A DNA stretch of 64,000 nucleotides from the NCBI RefSeq assembly GCF_005222705.1, contig NZ_STGF01000032.1, forward strand, positions 18,171-82,170, in the 5' to 3' direction. The first letter of the stretch is position 1, and the number at the start of each line of letters is the position of its first letter. Shown here one piece after another: positions 50,532 to 59,044 of the stretch. The notes under the pieces were generated by a model. That model was not told the DNA's origin and did no database searches. It saw only the letters and a program-made list of their open reading frames with translations. The translations under genes were made by a program, and so were the position numbers. Source of the DNA: Paenibacillus sp. SY21-1. GTDB lineage: Bacteria; Bacillota; Bacilli; Paenibacillales; Paenibacillaceae.

Positions 50532-51839
50532 ATGAAGACAGTGACGGAACTCGTCGTTCCTCAGCTTGCGGAATCGCAAGTGTCTGCGACGATTGATCGA
50601 TGGTTGAAGAAGCCCGGCGACTATGTCGAGCTCTATGAGCCTGTCTGCGAAATGTTGACGAATAAAGTGAATGCGGAGCTGCCGTCCACCGTGGCCGGCA
50701 CGCTTGTGGAAATTTTGGTTGGTCCTGGCCAGATGGTGCCTGTTGGCACGGCGATTTGCCGTATCGAAACGGAAGGCGGCCAAGCCGATTCCGCAGGTTC
50801 GCCAGCGGCGGCGCCTAGCGGCCCGTCCGGACAGCTGGCGGCTGCTTCGGTACAGGAGGATCAAGCCGATACCTCGATGCGCGGTCGATATTCGCCTGCC
50901 GTCCAGCAGCTTGGGGCAGAGCATGGCGTACGGCTTGCCGATGTTCCCGGCACGGGGCTAGGCGGCCGTATTACACGCAAGGACGTGCTTGCTTACGTCG
51001 CGGGAGGCGCCAACAAGCCAAACGCTTCGACTGCGGCTGCGCCGCCCGCCGGGCTGGTGGACAGCGGAGCTCAGGTACGCTCTTCAGGTCTGCATTTAAC
51101 GGAGACGCCTCGTCTGCCTAAAATCGAAGTCGAAAGCAATCGCGGAGACAGCTTTATCGATGTCACGCCGCTGCGCGACACGATTGCCCGCAATATGCGG
51201 CAGAGCGTAAGCGAAATCCCGCATGCCTGGACGATGATCGAGGTTGACGTCACCAATCTGGTTCTGCTTAGAAACAAGCTTAAAGACGACTTTATCAAGC
51301 GGGAAGGCGTCAATTTGACTTATTTGGCATTTTTGCTTAAAGCAGTTGTCAACGCGATCAAGGATTATCCGATTATGAACTCGATGTGGGCGGTTGATAA
51401 AATCGTCATCAAACGGGATATTAATATTTCGCTGGCCGTAGGTACCGAGGACGCGGTGAAAACGCCGGTTATTAAAAATGCTGACCACAAAAACGTTGCC
51501 GGCCTGGCCAAGGAAATTGATGATCTGGCGCGCAAGACGCGCGAAGGCAAGCTGACGCTGTCAGACATGCAAGGCGGTACGTTTACCGTGAACAATACAG
51601 GGTCGTTCGGCTCGATATTGTCCAATCCGATTATTAATTACCCGCAAGCGGCCATTCTTACCTTCGAATCCATCGTGAAGCGGCCCGTCGTTATCAACGA
51701 CATGCTTGCTGTCCGATCGATGGCGAATCTGTGTCTCTCGCTTGACCACCGGATACTGGACGGCGTTATTTGCGGACGGTTCCTGCAGCGTGTGAAGGAC
51801 AATCTGGAAAGCTTTAATATGGAAAGCAAATTGTATTAG
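50532..51839 (+). CDS. bkdB: Branched-chain 2-oxoacid dehydrogenase E2
   Basis: 435-residue dihydrolipoyl acyltransferase. Domains in order: one lipoyl domain (Lys45 in MLTNKVNAE is the lipoyl site), Pro/Ala/Gly linker, E1/E3-binding domain (RYSPAVQQLGAEHGVRL, then GGRITRKDVLAYV) and the catalytic domain ending with DHRILDG. ATG 50532 is 9 bases from GGGAG. The lipoyl synthesis gene lipB follows 17 bp later. Confidence 0.95.
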   Translation: MKTVTELVVPQLAESQVSATIDRWLKKPGDYVELYEPVCEMLTNKVNAELPSTVAGTLVEILVGPGQMVPVGTAICRIETEGGQADSAGSPAAAPSGPSGQLAAASVQEDQADTSMRGRYSPAVQQLGAEHGVRLADVPGTGLGGRITRKDVLAYVAGGANKPNASTAAAPPAGLVDSGAQVRSSGLHLTETPRLPKIEVESNRGDSFIDVTPLRDTIARNMRQSVSEIPHAWTMIEVDVTNLVLLRNKLKDDFIKREGVNLTYLAFLLKAVVNAIKDYPIMNSMWAVDKIVIKRDINISLAVGTEDAVKTPVIKNADHKNVAGLAKEIDDLARKTREGKLTLSDMQGGTFTVNNTGSFGSILSNPIINYPQAAILTFESIVKRPVVINDMLAVRSMANLCLSLDHRILDGVICGRFLQRVKDNLESFNMESKLY

Positions 51840-51856
51840 AAAAGGGGCGGACGGAT

Positions 51857-52558
51857 ATGAGTGAGGCCATGCGGCAGAAGGGCTTGCGGCCGCTCTCAGC
51901 CCGCTATCTCGGCTTAATCGACTATGCGGAAGCATGGGAGCTGCAAAAAGCATATGTGAAAGAAATCGACCGGGAGGAGCGTCACGAGACGCTGCTCCTT
52001 CTTCAGCATCCTCCTACATATACGATGGGTTCGGACAAGCATCCGGAGCATCTGCTGCTTAACGAGGCGGAGCTGAAGGAGAGGGGAATCGCTTTGTTTC
52101 AGATTGATCGGGGCGGCGATATTACGTATCACGGTCCCGGTCAGCTTGTCGGCTATCCGCTCCTCTATCTGGATGCGGCAGGACTCGATTTGCATGGCTA
52201 CTTGCGCAAGCTGGAGCAGGTTATGATCGATTGGCTTGGCGGGCATGGTATTGAAGCGGGCAGAAAAACCGAATACACAGGCGTATGGGTCGGGGATCAG
52301 AAAATCGCGGCCATCGGGATAAAATTCAACAAGGCGCGTGAGCGGCGCGGCTTTGTAACGAGTCATGGGTTTGCCCTGAATATTCAGGAGGGCATAGCCG
52401 CCGAAGGCTTCAGCGGCATTATTCCGTGCGGCATTGAGCAGTTCGGGGTAACGTCATTCAACGATCTGACCGGTAAAAGCCTGTCGGTTGAAGAGGCCGC
52501 GCGCGAGCTGCTGCCGTATTTCGAAAAGCAATTCGGCTATAAAGCTGTCGAGAGCTAG
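51857..52558 (+). CDS. lipB: Octanoyltransferase LipB
   Basis: 233-residue enzyme that moves octanoyl from ACP to lipoyl domains. Seen: RGGDITYHGPGQLVGYPLL, GVWVGDQKIAAIGIKF with the catalytic Lys156, TSHGFALNI, and IPCGI with the catalytic Cys191. This is classic LipB, not the LipM used by B. subtilis. Its place behind the E2 gene is functionally apt. The stop overlaps the convergent Prli42-like gene by 4 bp. Confidence 0.95.
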   Translation: MSEAMRQKGLRPLSARYLGLIDYAEAWELQKAYVKEIDREERHETLLLLQHPPTYTMGSDKHPEHLLLNEAELKERGIALFQIDRGGDITYHGPGQLVGYPLLYLDAAGLDLHGYLRKLEQVMIDWLGGHGIEAGRKTEYTGVWVGDQKIAAIGIKFNKARERRGFVTSHGFALNIQEGIAAEGFSGIIPCGIEQFGVTSFNDLTGKSLSVEEAARELLPYFEKQFGYKAVES

Positions 52559-52653
52559 TAGAACAAGGAGCCGATGCCGGCGAATAGCGTCGTAATGACC
52601 ATCGTCGCAATGACGACAATCGCTACGATACGGATCATATTTTGTCTGCGCAT
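52555..52653 (-). CDS. prli42: Prli42-type stressosome-associated miniprotein
   Basis: 32-residue peptide: MRRQNMIRIVAIVVIATMVI, then TTLFAGIGSLFY. This is a basic N terminus followed by a single membrane helix, the pattern of Prli42, which in Listeria anchors the stressosome at the membrane (knowledge). AAAGGAG lies 13 bases before the ATG, longer than usual. It is convergent with lipB and overlaps its stop by 4 bp. The peptide is very short, so the assignment depends on the helix pattern and position. Confidence 0.75.
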   Translation of the reverse strand: MRRQNMIRIVAIVVIATMVITTLFAGIGSLFY

Positions 52654-52750
52654 GTTATGTAACAGACTCCTTTCCAAGTATGAAATCAAGCGTAGTGCAA
52701 GCTCGTCTATAGTCTATTGTATACTAAAATTACGAACGGAGGAAATGCTG

Positions 52751-53887
52751 ATGGTCAATCAATCCCGATTAGTGAACGAGTTTATGGAACTGGTGCAGAT
52801 CGATAGCGAGACAAAGCATGAGCAAGCGATCAGCCTCGTGTTAAAGCAGAAGTTTGCGGATCTGGGTCTTGAGGTAAGCGAGGACGATGCAGCGGCGAAA
52901 ACCGGCCATGGCGCCGGGAACTTGTTCGCGCTCTGGGAAGGGAGCGGCACGGTTGAGGGGGCTCCTACGATCTTTTTTACATGCCATATGGATACGGTCA
53001 CGCCTGGCGTCGGCATCAAACCGCAGCTGGATGAGGACGGGTACATTCGCAGCGACGGAACGACGATTCTCGGCGCAGACGACAAAGCGGGCATTGCGGC
53101 CATTTTTGAAGCGATTCGGACCGTTACGGAGCAAGGAATTCCGCATGGACGCATTCAGTTTGTCATTACGGTCGGAGAGGAGTCGGGCTTGCTCGGAGCG
53201 CGTGCGCTTGACGGGTCCAAGCTGGAAGCTAAATTCGGCTATGCGCTTGACTCCAATGGAGCAATCGGCGATATTGCGGTAGCCGCTCCAACCCAAGCCA
53301 GAGTTACGATTAAAATGTACGGACGCTCTGCCCATGCCGGCGTGAACCCTGAGGATGGCATCAGCGCAATCCAGGTAGCGGCAAAAGCGATCGCGCGCAT
53401 GCCTCTTGGACGCATTGATGAAGAGACGACGGCGAATATCGGGAGATTCGAGGGCGGCGGCGCTACAAATATTGTCTGTGATTTCGTGAAGCTGGATGCG
53501 GAAGCGCGCAGCATCGTGCAGCATAAGCTGGACCGGCAGATCGAAGCGATGCGTGCAGCGGTAGAAAGCGCAGCGGAGGAATTTGGCGCCAAGGGAGAGC
53601 TTGAGAGCGATATTATTTACCCGGCCTACCACTATGAGGATGATGCGCCAGTCGTGCAATTGGCGCGGCAGGCCATTGAGGCGATTGGCAGAACGCCGCG
53701 AACGTTCCATTCCGGGGGCGGCAGCGATGCGAATATTTTTAACGGGCTGGGCGTTCCTACCGTTAACCTTGCCGTAGGGTATGAGCACATCCATACGACA
53801 AAAGAGCAGATTAAGGTGGAAGATTTAGTGAAAACGACAGAGCTTGTCGTGGAGCTCATAAAAAAAGCTGCAGCTGCTTCGAACTAA
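52751..53887 (+). CDS. M20 family peptidase, PepT-like (YqjE type)
   Basis: 378-residue dizinc peptidase. Seen: FFTCHMDTVTPG with His and Asp ligands, ILGADDKAGIAAIFEAI with the bridging Asp, VITVGEESGLLGARAL with the catalytic Glu-Glu, a dimerisation domain (KMYGRSAHAGVNPEDG), and FHSGGGSDANIF near the end. It resembles tripeptidase T homologues annotated YqjE. ATG 52751 is 8 bases from CGGAGG; ATG 52745 is too close. Confidence 0.9.
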   Translation: MVNQSRLVNEFMELVQIDSETKHEQAISLVLKQKFADLGLEVSEDDAAAKTGHGAGNLFALWEGSGTVEGAPTIFFTCHMDTVTPGVGIKPQLDEDGYIRSDGTTILGADDKAGIAAIFEAIRTVTEQGIPHGRIQFVITVGEESGLLGARALDGSKLEAKFGYALDSNGAIGDIAVAAPTQARVTIKMYGRSAHAGVNPEDGISAIQVAAKAIARMPLGRIDEETTANIGRFEGGGATNIVCDFVKLDAEARSIVQHKLDRQIEAMRAAVESAAEEFGAKGELESDIIYPAYHYEDDAPVVQLARQAIEAIGRTPRTFHSGGGSDANIFNGLGVPTVNLAVGYEHIHTTKEQIKVEDLVKTTELVVELIKKAAAASN

Positions 53888-53909
53888 ACGAAAGGATGCC
53901 GTAAAGACG

Positions 53910-53954
53910 CTGCCCCGCCTCTCTCTTTCACATAAGGAGAGGACGGCGGGGCAG
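53910..53954. terminator. GC-rich hairpin between peptidase and mciZ
   Basis: CTGCCCCGCC and GGCGGGGCAG, a perfect 10 bp stem with an inner TCTC/GAGA stem. It separates two convergent genes, but neither side has a long T-tract. Confidence 0.55.
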
Positions 53955-53964
53955 TCTGTGCGGC

Positions 53965-54141
53965 TTATGTGCGTTTGCTTGCGGGCTGCCGGCGTGCGGT
54001 CACGTTATCCGTGTATTGGGCCAGCGTGGGATGCGGAGAACCGGAGGTGGAGGCCAGCTTTCGTAGTTGATGACGGATCTCCCATCCTTTTCCAACCAGC
54101 CGCAATTGATTAGACGATACATATTGTTTCATCGTGTTCAT
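53965..54141 (-). CDS. mciZ: Z-ring inhibitor MciZ
   Basis: 58-residue peptide containing LRLVGKGWEIRHQLRKLA, which matches the FtsZ-binding strand-helix core of MciZ (LVGKAWEIRxKL in B. subtilis), a mother-cell peptide that caps FtsZ filaments during sporulation. The C-terminal 25 residues are polar and basic and longer than in the 40-residue Bacillus peptide. ATG 54141 is close to AGGAG; ATG 54132 in frame is a fair alternative. Position next to nudF and spoIIM agrees with the Bacillus neighbourhood. Confidence 0.82.
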   Translation of the reverse strand: MNTMKQYVSSNQLRLVGKGWEIRHQLRKLASTSGSPHPTLAQYTDNVTARRQPASKRT

Positions 54142-54236
54142 CCGCTCCTGTTCTGTGTTCTTTTGTCATATGCAGATACCTATGAAGCGGATGGACAAGT
54201 TATGCTTGCTATGAAAAACGAAATGGAGTGACGGCA

Positions 54237-54800
54237 ATGACGGAGGAGCGGAAGGAAGAGCTTTGGCGTGAGGAAACGATCAGCACAGAGCCAATTTTTA
54301 CTGGAAAAATGATCTCGCTGCAGGTCGATACGGTTGCATTGCCCGGCGGCCGTACGGCAACTAGAGAAATTGTCAAACATCCGGGAGCGGCAGCTGTTAT
54401 TGCCCTGCACGAGGGCAAGCTGCTCGTCGTGGAGCAATTCAGAAAACCGTTGGAGAAATTTCAGATCGAGATTCCGGCAGGACGCATCGATCCGGGAGAA
54501 GATCCGCTTACAGCGGCTGCGCGGGAGCTTGAAGAGGAGACGGGCTATCGCTCCGACGACTTGAGGCTGCTTAGCGCATTTTATACGTCACCTGGCTTTG
54601 CCGACGAAAAGCTGTTCGTCTATTTTACCGATCAAGTGACGCTCGGTACTCAAAATCCCGACGAGGACGAGGATTTGAAGGTCGATGCGATAACGCTTGA
54701 GCAAGCGGAGGCTTTTATAGAGGAAGGGCGCATCAGCGATGCCAAAACGATTCTTGCCGTATATGCGTGGAAAATATATTCGTTGACAGGCCGGCTATAG
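54237..54800 (+). CDS. nudF: ADP-ribose pyrophosphatase (Nudix)
   Basis: 187-residue Nudix hydrolase. The Nudix box runs from Gly82 (GRIDPGEDP, then RELEEETG to residue 103), and the N-terminal strand KHPGAAAVIAL is typical of ADP-ribose pyrophosphatases. ATG 54237 is 8 bases from GGAG. A GGCCGGC-TATA-GCCGGCC hairpin (54789-54806) covers the stop codon. Confidence 0.93.
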   Translation: MTEERKEELWREETISTEPIFTGKMISLQVDTVALPGGRTATREIVKHPGAAAVIALHEGKLLVVEQFRKPLEKFQIEIPAGRIDPGEDPLTAAARELEEETGYRSDDLRLLSAFYTSPGFADEKLFVYFTDQVTLGTQNPDEDEDLKVDAITLEQAEAFIEEGRISDAKTILAVYAWKIYSLTGRL

Positions 54801-54806
54801 CCGGCC
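54789..54806 (+). terminator. Hairpin over the nudF stop
   Basis: GGCCGGC and GCCGGCC, 7 bp, loop TATA. The downstream T content is low (TTCGTC), so termination is uncertain. Confidence 0.4.
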
Positions 54807-54881
54807 TTCGTCATACCCTCGGCTCGTCCAACATATAGTAGAAGAGATTACCGCAATGGCGGGCGAACGAGGAAAGGTCGG

Positions 54882-55508
54882 ATGGGCATGTACAAAAATC
54901 AGCTATCGCTCTATGTGTTTGTGTCGGTTCTGTTTGTCGTAGGCGCTGTTTTTGGCATGCTCATGGTGAATGCGCTGACGTTAGAGCAGCAGCAGGATCT
55001 GGCGCGGGACGTCGAACAATATATGCGCTTGATGGATGCGGGAATAGGCATCGGCGAAGCCGCCTCCTTCTGGGACCGGTTTATGTTTCATGTGAAATGG
55101 CTGGCATTGCTCTGGCTGCTCGGAATGACGGTGGTCGGCATACCGGGCGTGCTCGCGCTAAATTTTTTGAAGGGAGCGCTAGTCGGCTTCTCGGTAGGCA
55201 CGCTGATCAATCAATATGCGTGGAAGGGCGTATTGCTGTCGCTTGTATCGGTAGCTCCGCAAAATGTGCTGCTTATTCCCGGAATGGTGATTGCTAGCGC
55301 AGCGGCGCTGTCGTTCTCTATGTACGTGATTAAAAACCGGCTGCTTAGGCAAAAAGGGGAGCTGGCGCCGCAGGTCCGTCTGTTTACATCGACGGTTCTG
55401 CTTATGCTTGTCGTATTCGCAGCCGCCGCTTTGCTGGAAGCCTATGTTTCACCTGCCATGATTGCTTGGGTTTCTCCGCTGCTTTCGCCGCAGCCTGCCA
55501 CGATCTGA
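54882..55508 (+). CDS. spoIIM: Stage II sporulation protein M
   Basis: 208-residue membrane protein with about five helices. SpoIIM joins SpoIID and SpoIIP in the complex that thins septal peptidoglycan and drives engulfment. Seen: the DUF95-type core FHVKWLALLWLLGMTVVGIP and LNFLKGALVGFSVG. AAAGGTCGG precedes the ATG. Directly upstream of fur as in B. subtilis. Confidence 0.93.
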   Translation: MGMYKNQLSLYVFVSVLFVVGAVFGMLMVNALTLEQQQDLARDVEQYMRLMDAGIGIGEAASFWDRFMFHVKWLALLWLLGMTVVGIPGVLALNFLKGALVGFSVGTLINQYAWKGVLLSLVSVAPQNVLLIPGMVIASAAALSFSMYVIKNRLLRQKGELAPQVRLFTSTVLLMLVVFAAAALLEAYVSPAMIAWVSPLLSPQPATI

Positions 55509-55518
55509 CACCAAAACG

Positions 55519-55548
55519 TTGACTTTATTGCAGGTTAGCCCCTATAAT
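55519..55548 (+). promoter_or_regulatory. Promoter of fur
   Basis: TTGACT (55519-55524), 18-base spacer, TATAAT (55543-55548). The -10 lies in the left arm of an imperfect dyad running to about 55573. Confidence 0.75.
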
Positions 55549-55573
55549 TAGAGGAACGTTTCCTGTAATTAGG
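55541..55573 (+). promoter_or_regulatory. Operator-like dyad at the fur promoter
   Basis: Centre AGGAA-CGT-TTCCT, flanked by CCTATAATTA on the left and GTAATTAGG on the right, forms an imperfect 33-base inverted repeat covering the -10 and start region. Likely a Fur- or PerR-type autoregulatory site; it fits neither consensus exactly. Confidence 0.5.
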
Positions 55574-55599
55574 CTTAGGCAAGTGGTAGGGGGGAAATC

Positions 55600-56073
55600 A
55601 TGGAGGCCCGGATTGAGAAAATTAAACAGCAGTTGCAGTCGCAGGGCTACAAATTAACCCCGCAGCGCGAAGCGACCGTCCGAGTATTGCTTGAGAATGA
55701 AGACGATCATTTAAGCGCCGAGGATGTATTTATGCTGGTGAAGGAGAAAGCTCCGGAAATTGGTCTTGCAACCGTTTATCGGACTTTGGAATTGTTGAGC
55801 GAAATGCATGTCGTCGAGAAATTGAATTTTGGCGATGGGGTAGCGCGCTACGATTTGCGCACGGACAGCAATAAACATCATCACCATCATCTTATTTGCG
55901 TGCAATGCGGATCGATGGATGAAATTAAGGAAGATTGGCTGCTTCCATTGGAAGAAAGATTGGAGCAAGAATACGGATTTTTTGTTATTGATCACAGGCT
56001 TGATTTTCAAGGCGTATGCCATCGCTGCAAAGCGAAGAACGATCAGGCGAATCCTAACGAATCGAACAAATAA
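55600..56073 (+). CDS. fur: Ferric uptake regulator Fur
   Basis: 157-residue Fur. Winged helix LTPQREATVRVLLEN to GLATVYRTLELL; metal sites HHHHH (93-97), CVQC (100-103) and CHRC (140-143). It should repress iron uptake when Fe(II) is present. GGGGGG precedes the ATG by about 7 bases. Position after spoIIM matches B. subtilis fur (yqkL), which supports Fur over PerR. Confidence 0.9.
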   Translation: MEARIEKIKQQLQSQGYKLTPQREATVRVLLENEDDHLSAEDVFMLVKEKAPEIGLATVYRTLELLSEMHVVEKLNFGDGVARYDLRTDSNKHHHHHLICVQCGSMDEIKEDWLLPLEERLEQEYGFFVIDHRLDFQGVCHRCKAKNDQANPNESNK

Positions 56074-56120
56074 ACGGCTAGGCTGCCCAGCGATCTGGAC
56101 GGCAGAGCCGTTTTTGCTTT
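56072..56120 (+). terminator. Terminator of fur
   Basis: AAACGGCT and AGCCGTTT arms with an inner GCTGCC...GGCAG stem, followed by TTGCTTTTTT. Confidence 0.85.
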
Positions 56121-56136
56121 TTTGACGAGGTCTCAT

Positions 56137-57276
56137 TTATTTCACTAGCAGCCGATTGAGTTGGATAAGTCCTGCACCTTGCCGCAGCTTCCCTGTATCT
56201 TTAAGGCGAAGGGCGCTTTTTTGCAAGCTGCTGCTTACGGCGGAAGGCGCGGCTCCCTTGCGGGCGGCTAACAGCAATGCGGCTCCTCCGGTCACATGGG
56301 GAGCGGCCATGCTCGTGCCGGATTGCACTTGGTAGGCTCCTTTTAGCCATGTGGAGTAGATATCCGAGCCGGGCGCGGTCACGGCAATCCCTTTTCCTTT
56401 GCTGCTGTAGTCGGCGATTTGATTGGTTCGGGTTGAGGCTGCTACCGCAATTGTTTCCTGATAGGATGCCGGTTCGTCGAGAACGCCGTTTGCGCTGCCC
56501 GAGTTGCCGGCCGATGCGACGATTACGATGCCGCTGCGGTATGCCCGCTTGATGGCGGCATGCAGGCTTTTGCTGCTTTCGCTCTGCAGAAGGCCAAAGC
56601 TCATATTGATGACGTGCATGCGTTTTTTAATGCACCAATCGATACCCTCAATAATATCCGATACGAAGCCTTCGCCGTTCTGGTCCAGCGCTTTGACCGC
56701 ATATAGCTCAACTTTTGGCGCGGCTCCGATTCGTTTGCCTGATCGTCCGTGCCCTGCGACGATCCCGGCAACATGCGTGCCATGTCCGTTATCGTCAGCA
56801 TATGAGCCGCCGTTAATTGTATTAACGCCGCCGGCAATCGACAGGTCGGGATGTTTGGCGATGCCCGTATCGATAATAGCGACGCGTATCGCCTTTCCTT
56901 GCGTAGTTTTCCACGCCAGTGGAGCGCGAACGCGGTTGATGTTCCAGGTGACTAGCGCGGGAAGCGTGGCGGCGGTAAGCAGCGGAGCGGAGCGATTGTG
57001 TCCGCGCAAGCCGTGGGCGCGTATTTTGAGGTCCTTTTCGATCCGTTTGACTTGCGGATGGGCGGCCAGACTGCGCAGCGCGCCGATGTTTGTAAGATGC
57101 AGTCCAATCATTTTGCTGCTCCATACCGTTTTGAACGGCTTGATGCCGGCCGCTTTAAGCTGTGCGATGCAGCGCTTGTAGGATGCCTGTGTGCTAAGGG
57201 TTACAAGTTGTCTTATTCGGGGACTGGAGGGCTTGCAGCCCGCGCATTGTTGAAAAAGTGCTTCGAGTTTAGGCAA
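56137..57276 (-). CDS. Cytoplasmic S8 family serine peptidase
   Basis: 379-residue subtilase. Catalytic residues seen: Asp136 in AIIDTG, His165 in NGHGTHVAG, Asn258 in SAGNSG and Ser322 in SGTSMAAPHV. The first 120 residues hold an inhibitor-like domain but no signal peptide or membrane helix, so it may act in the cytoplasm like AprX or Isp proteins. TTG start with AAGGAGG about 10 bases upstream. It is convergent to fur; the next gene upstream, ald, is divergent. Confidence 0.93.
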   Translation of the reverse strand: MPKLEALFQQCAGCKPSSPRIRQLVTLSTQASYKRCIAQLKAAGIKPFKTVWSSKMIGLHLTNIGALRSLAAHPQVKRIEKDLKIRAHGLRGHNRSAPLLTAATLPALVTWNINRVRAPLAWKTTQGKAIRVAIIDTGIAKHPDLSIAGGVNTINGGSYADDNGHGTHVAGIVAGHGRSGKRIGAAPKVELYAVKALDQNGEGFVSDIIEGIDWCIKKRMHVINMSFGLLQSESSKSLHAAIKRAYRSGIVIVASAGNSGSANGVLDEPASYQETIAVAASTRTNQIADYSSKGKGIAVTAPGSDIYSTWLKGAYQVQSGTSMAAPHVTGGAALLLAARKGAAPSAVSSSLQKSALRLKDTGKLRQGAGLIQLNRLLVK

Positions 57277-57483
57277 GTGTATGCGCCTCCTTGGACGGTT
57301 TCAAACACTAGTTAGTGTATGACGCCCGCCTTTTGCGCGTATGGGTGACAGCCGTTCCTGTACATATTTTTTGCCGCGATAACCGAGTATAATGGAAGAA
57401 ACTAGCCAAGTGCAATAATCATTTGGCGGGGCTCTGACATAGAACATAGTAGCAGCGTCTAAGCGGATAGAGGAGGACATGGC

Positions 57484-58599
57484 ATGATTGTCGGGATTCC
57501 CAAGGAAATCAAGCAAAGCGAATATCGGGTGGCGTTAACGCCGGCCGGAGTGACCGTGCTTGCGGGCGCGGGCCACAGGGTGCTGGTGGAGGCAGGCGCA
57601 GGTGAGGGAAGCGGGTTTACTGACGAGGATTACGCACGAGAAGGCGCCGAGATTCTGTCCAGGGAAGCCGTGTGGAGCTTGGCGGAAATGATTATGAAGG
57701 TGAAGGAGCCGCTGCCGGAAGAATACCCTTTTTTTCGCGAAGGGCTGCTTCTGTTCACCTACTTGCACCTGGCGGCGGCGCCAGAGCTTACACAGGCGCT
57801 TACGGACAACAAAGTCACCGCAATCGCTTATGAGACGATTCAATTGGCAGGCGGCAGCCTGCCTCTGCTGACGCCGATGAGCGAGGTGGCCGGCCGGATG
57901 TCGGTTCAAATCGGGGCACAGTTTCTTGAGACGTTCAACGGCGGGCGCGGCGTGCTGCTTGGCGGCGTTCCTGGCGTGCCGCCAGCGGAGGTCGTGATTA
58001 TCGGGGGCGGCATCGTTGGCACGAATGCGGCCAAAATCGCGCTCGGTATGGGGGCGGATGTGCTGATTGTAGACAAAAACGCCGATCGGCTCCGGTACTT
58101 GGACGATATTTTCGGGGGCAGGGTTCGAACGTTGATGTCCACTCCATATCATATTGCCGGAGCTGCGGCCAGAGCCGATCTATTGATTGGCGCGGTGCTC
58201 ATACCTGGCGCCAAAGCGCCGCATCTTGTAACCGAGGACATGGTGAAGGGCATGAAACGCGGCTCTGTCATCGTTGATGTCGCGGTCGATCAGGGCGGGT
58301 CTATCGCAACGGTAGATCGTCCGACAACGCATAAAGACCCTGTCTACGTTAAGCACGGCGTCGTGCATTACGCCGTTGCCAACATTCCCGGCGCCGTGCC
58401 TCGCACCTCGACGGCCGCTTTGACCAACGTCACCATCGGGTATGCGCTGGACCTGGCTACGAACGGACTGGAGGCGGTGCGCCGCAGTCTGCCGCTGCAA
58501 AGCGGAGTCAATACGCACCAAGGACAAGTAACGTATTTGCCGGTTGCGGAGGCGACGGGCCGCTCGTATGCGCCGCTTGGACAATTGCTGGGCAGCTAA
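57484..58599 (+). CDS. ald: Alanine dehydrogenase
   Basis: 371-residue NAD-dependent enzyme converting L-alanine to pyruvate and ammonia. Seen: MIVGIPKEIKQSEYRVALTP, MKVKEPLPEEYPFFREG with the substrate Lys, YLHLAAAPELT with the catalytic His, VVIIGGGIVGTNAAKIALGMG (NAD) and DVAVDQGGS with the catalytic Asp. GAGGAGG is 8-9 bases from the ATG. In B. subtilis ald supports sporulation. Confidence 0.97.
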   Translation: MIVGIPKEIKQSEYRVALTPAGVTVLAGAGHRVLVEAGAGEGSGFTDEDYAREGAEILSREAVWSLAEMIMKVKEPLPEEYPFFREGLLLFTYLHLAAAPELTQALTDNKVTAIAYETIQLAGGSLPLLTPMSEVAGRMSVQIGAQFLETFNGGRGVLLGGVPGVPPAEVVIIGGGIVGTNAAKIALGMGADVLIVDKNADRLRYLDDIFGGRVRTLMSTPYHIAGAAARADLLIGAVLIPGAKAPHLVTEDMVKGMKRGSVIVDVAVDQGGSIATVDRPTTHKDPVYVKHGVVHYAVANIPGAVPRTSTAALTNVTIGYALDLATNGLEAVRRSLPLQSGVNTHQGQVTYLPVAEATGRSYAPLGQLLGS

Positions 58600-58681
58600 A
58601 GCGTCATAAACTTGTCCGCCTTCTCATAATTTGATACGAACGGCAGCAATGCCAAACGCGTGGATAGAGGAGGCTGACGAG

Positions 58682-58915
58682 ATGATTGTATCGCTGCGCA
58701 AATGGGCGGGAAGGGCGTTGTTTATCGTAATTTTCAGCTTGCTGGCTATTATAGCTGCAGGTGGCTACCGTTTTCTGGCCGAGGTGCTTTCCCCGCTGCA
58801 ATCCTACCGGGTGCCGCAGGGAAACGCGCTAAAGGTGTTTGTTCATGAGCCAGGCCCGCCGGATAGCGGCAGCATGTCGGATCGTCTGCGCTGGTTTTTT
58901 TATTACGGAGAATAG
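58682..58915 (+). CDS. yqzK: DUF4227 protein (YqzK type)
   Basis: 77-residue protein with one membrane helix (about residues 8-30) and a short polar domain with YRVPQGNALKVFVHEPGPP. It fits DUF4227/YqzK, which lies between fur and xerD in B. subtilis. ATG 58682 is 9 bases from GAGGAGG. Function unknown. Confidence 0.85.
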   Translation: MIVSLRKWAGRALFIVIFSLLAIIAAGGYRFLAEVLSPLQSYRVPQGNALKVFVHEPGPPDSGSMSDRLRWFFYYGE

Positions 58916-59044
58916 AAGGATGCTGCTTTTGCTGCAAAAGCAGGATTTGACGCGAATGATGTGGAATGTTGGATAATGGCGGAGCGTTCAGACGTTGGCT
59001 TCGCCTAGCAAGCGACTTGCCGAGCCAGTCGGAAAGGAAGGTCC

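Noticed and set aside
52841..53794. 317-residue open frame opposite the M20 peptidase
   Set aside because: Antisense shadow; rich in Arg and Asn, with no motif.
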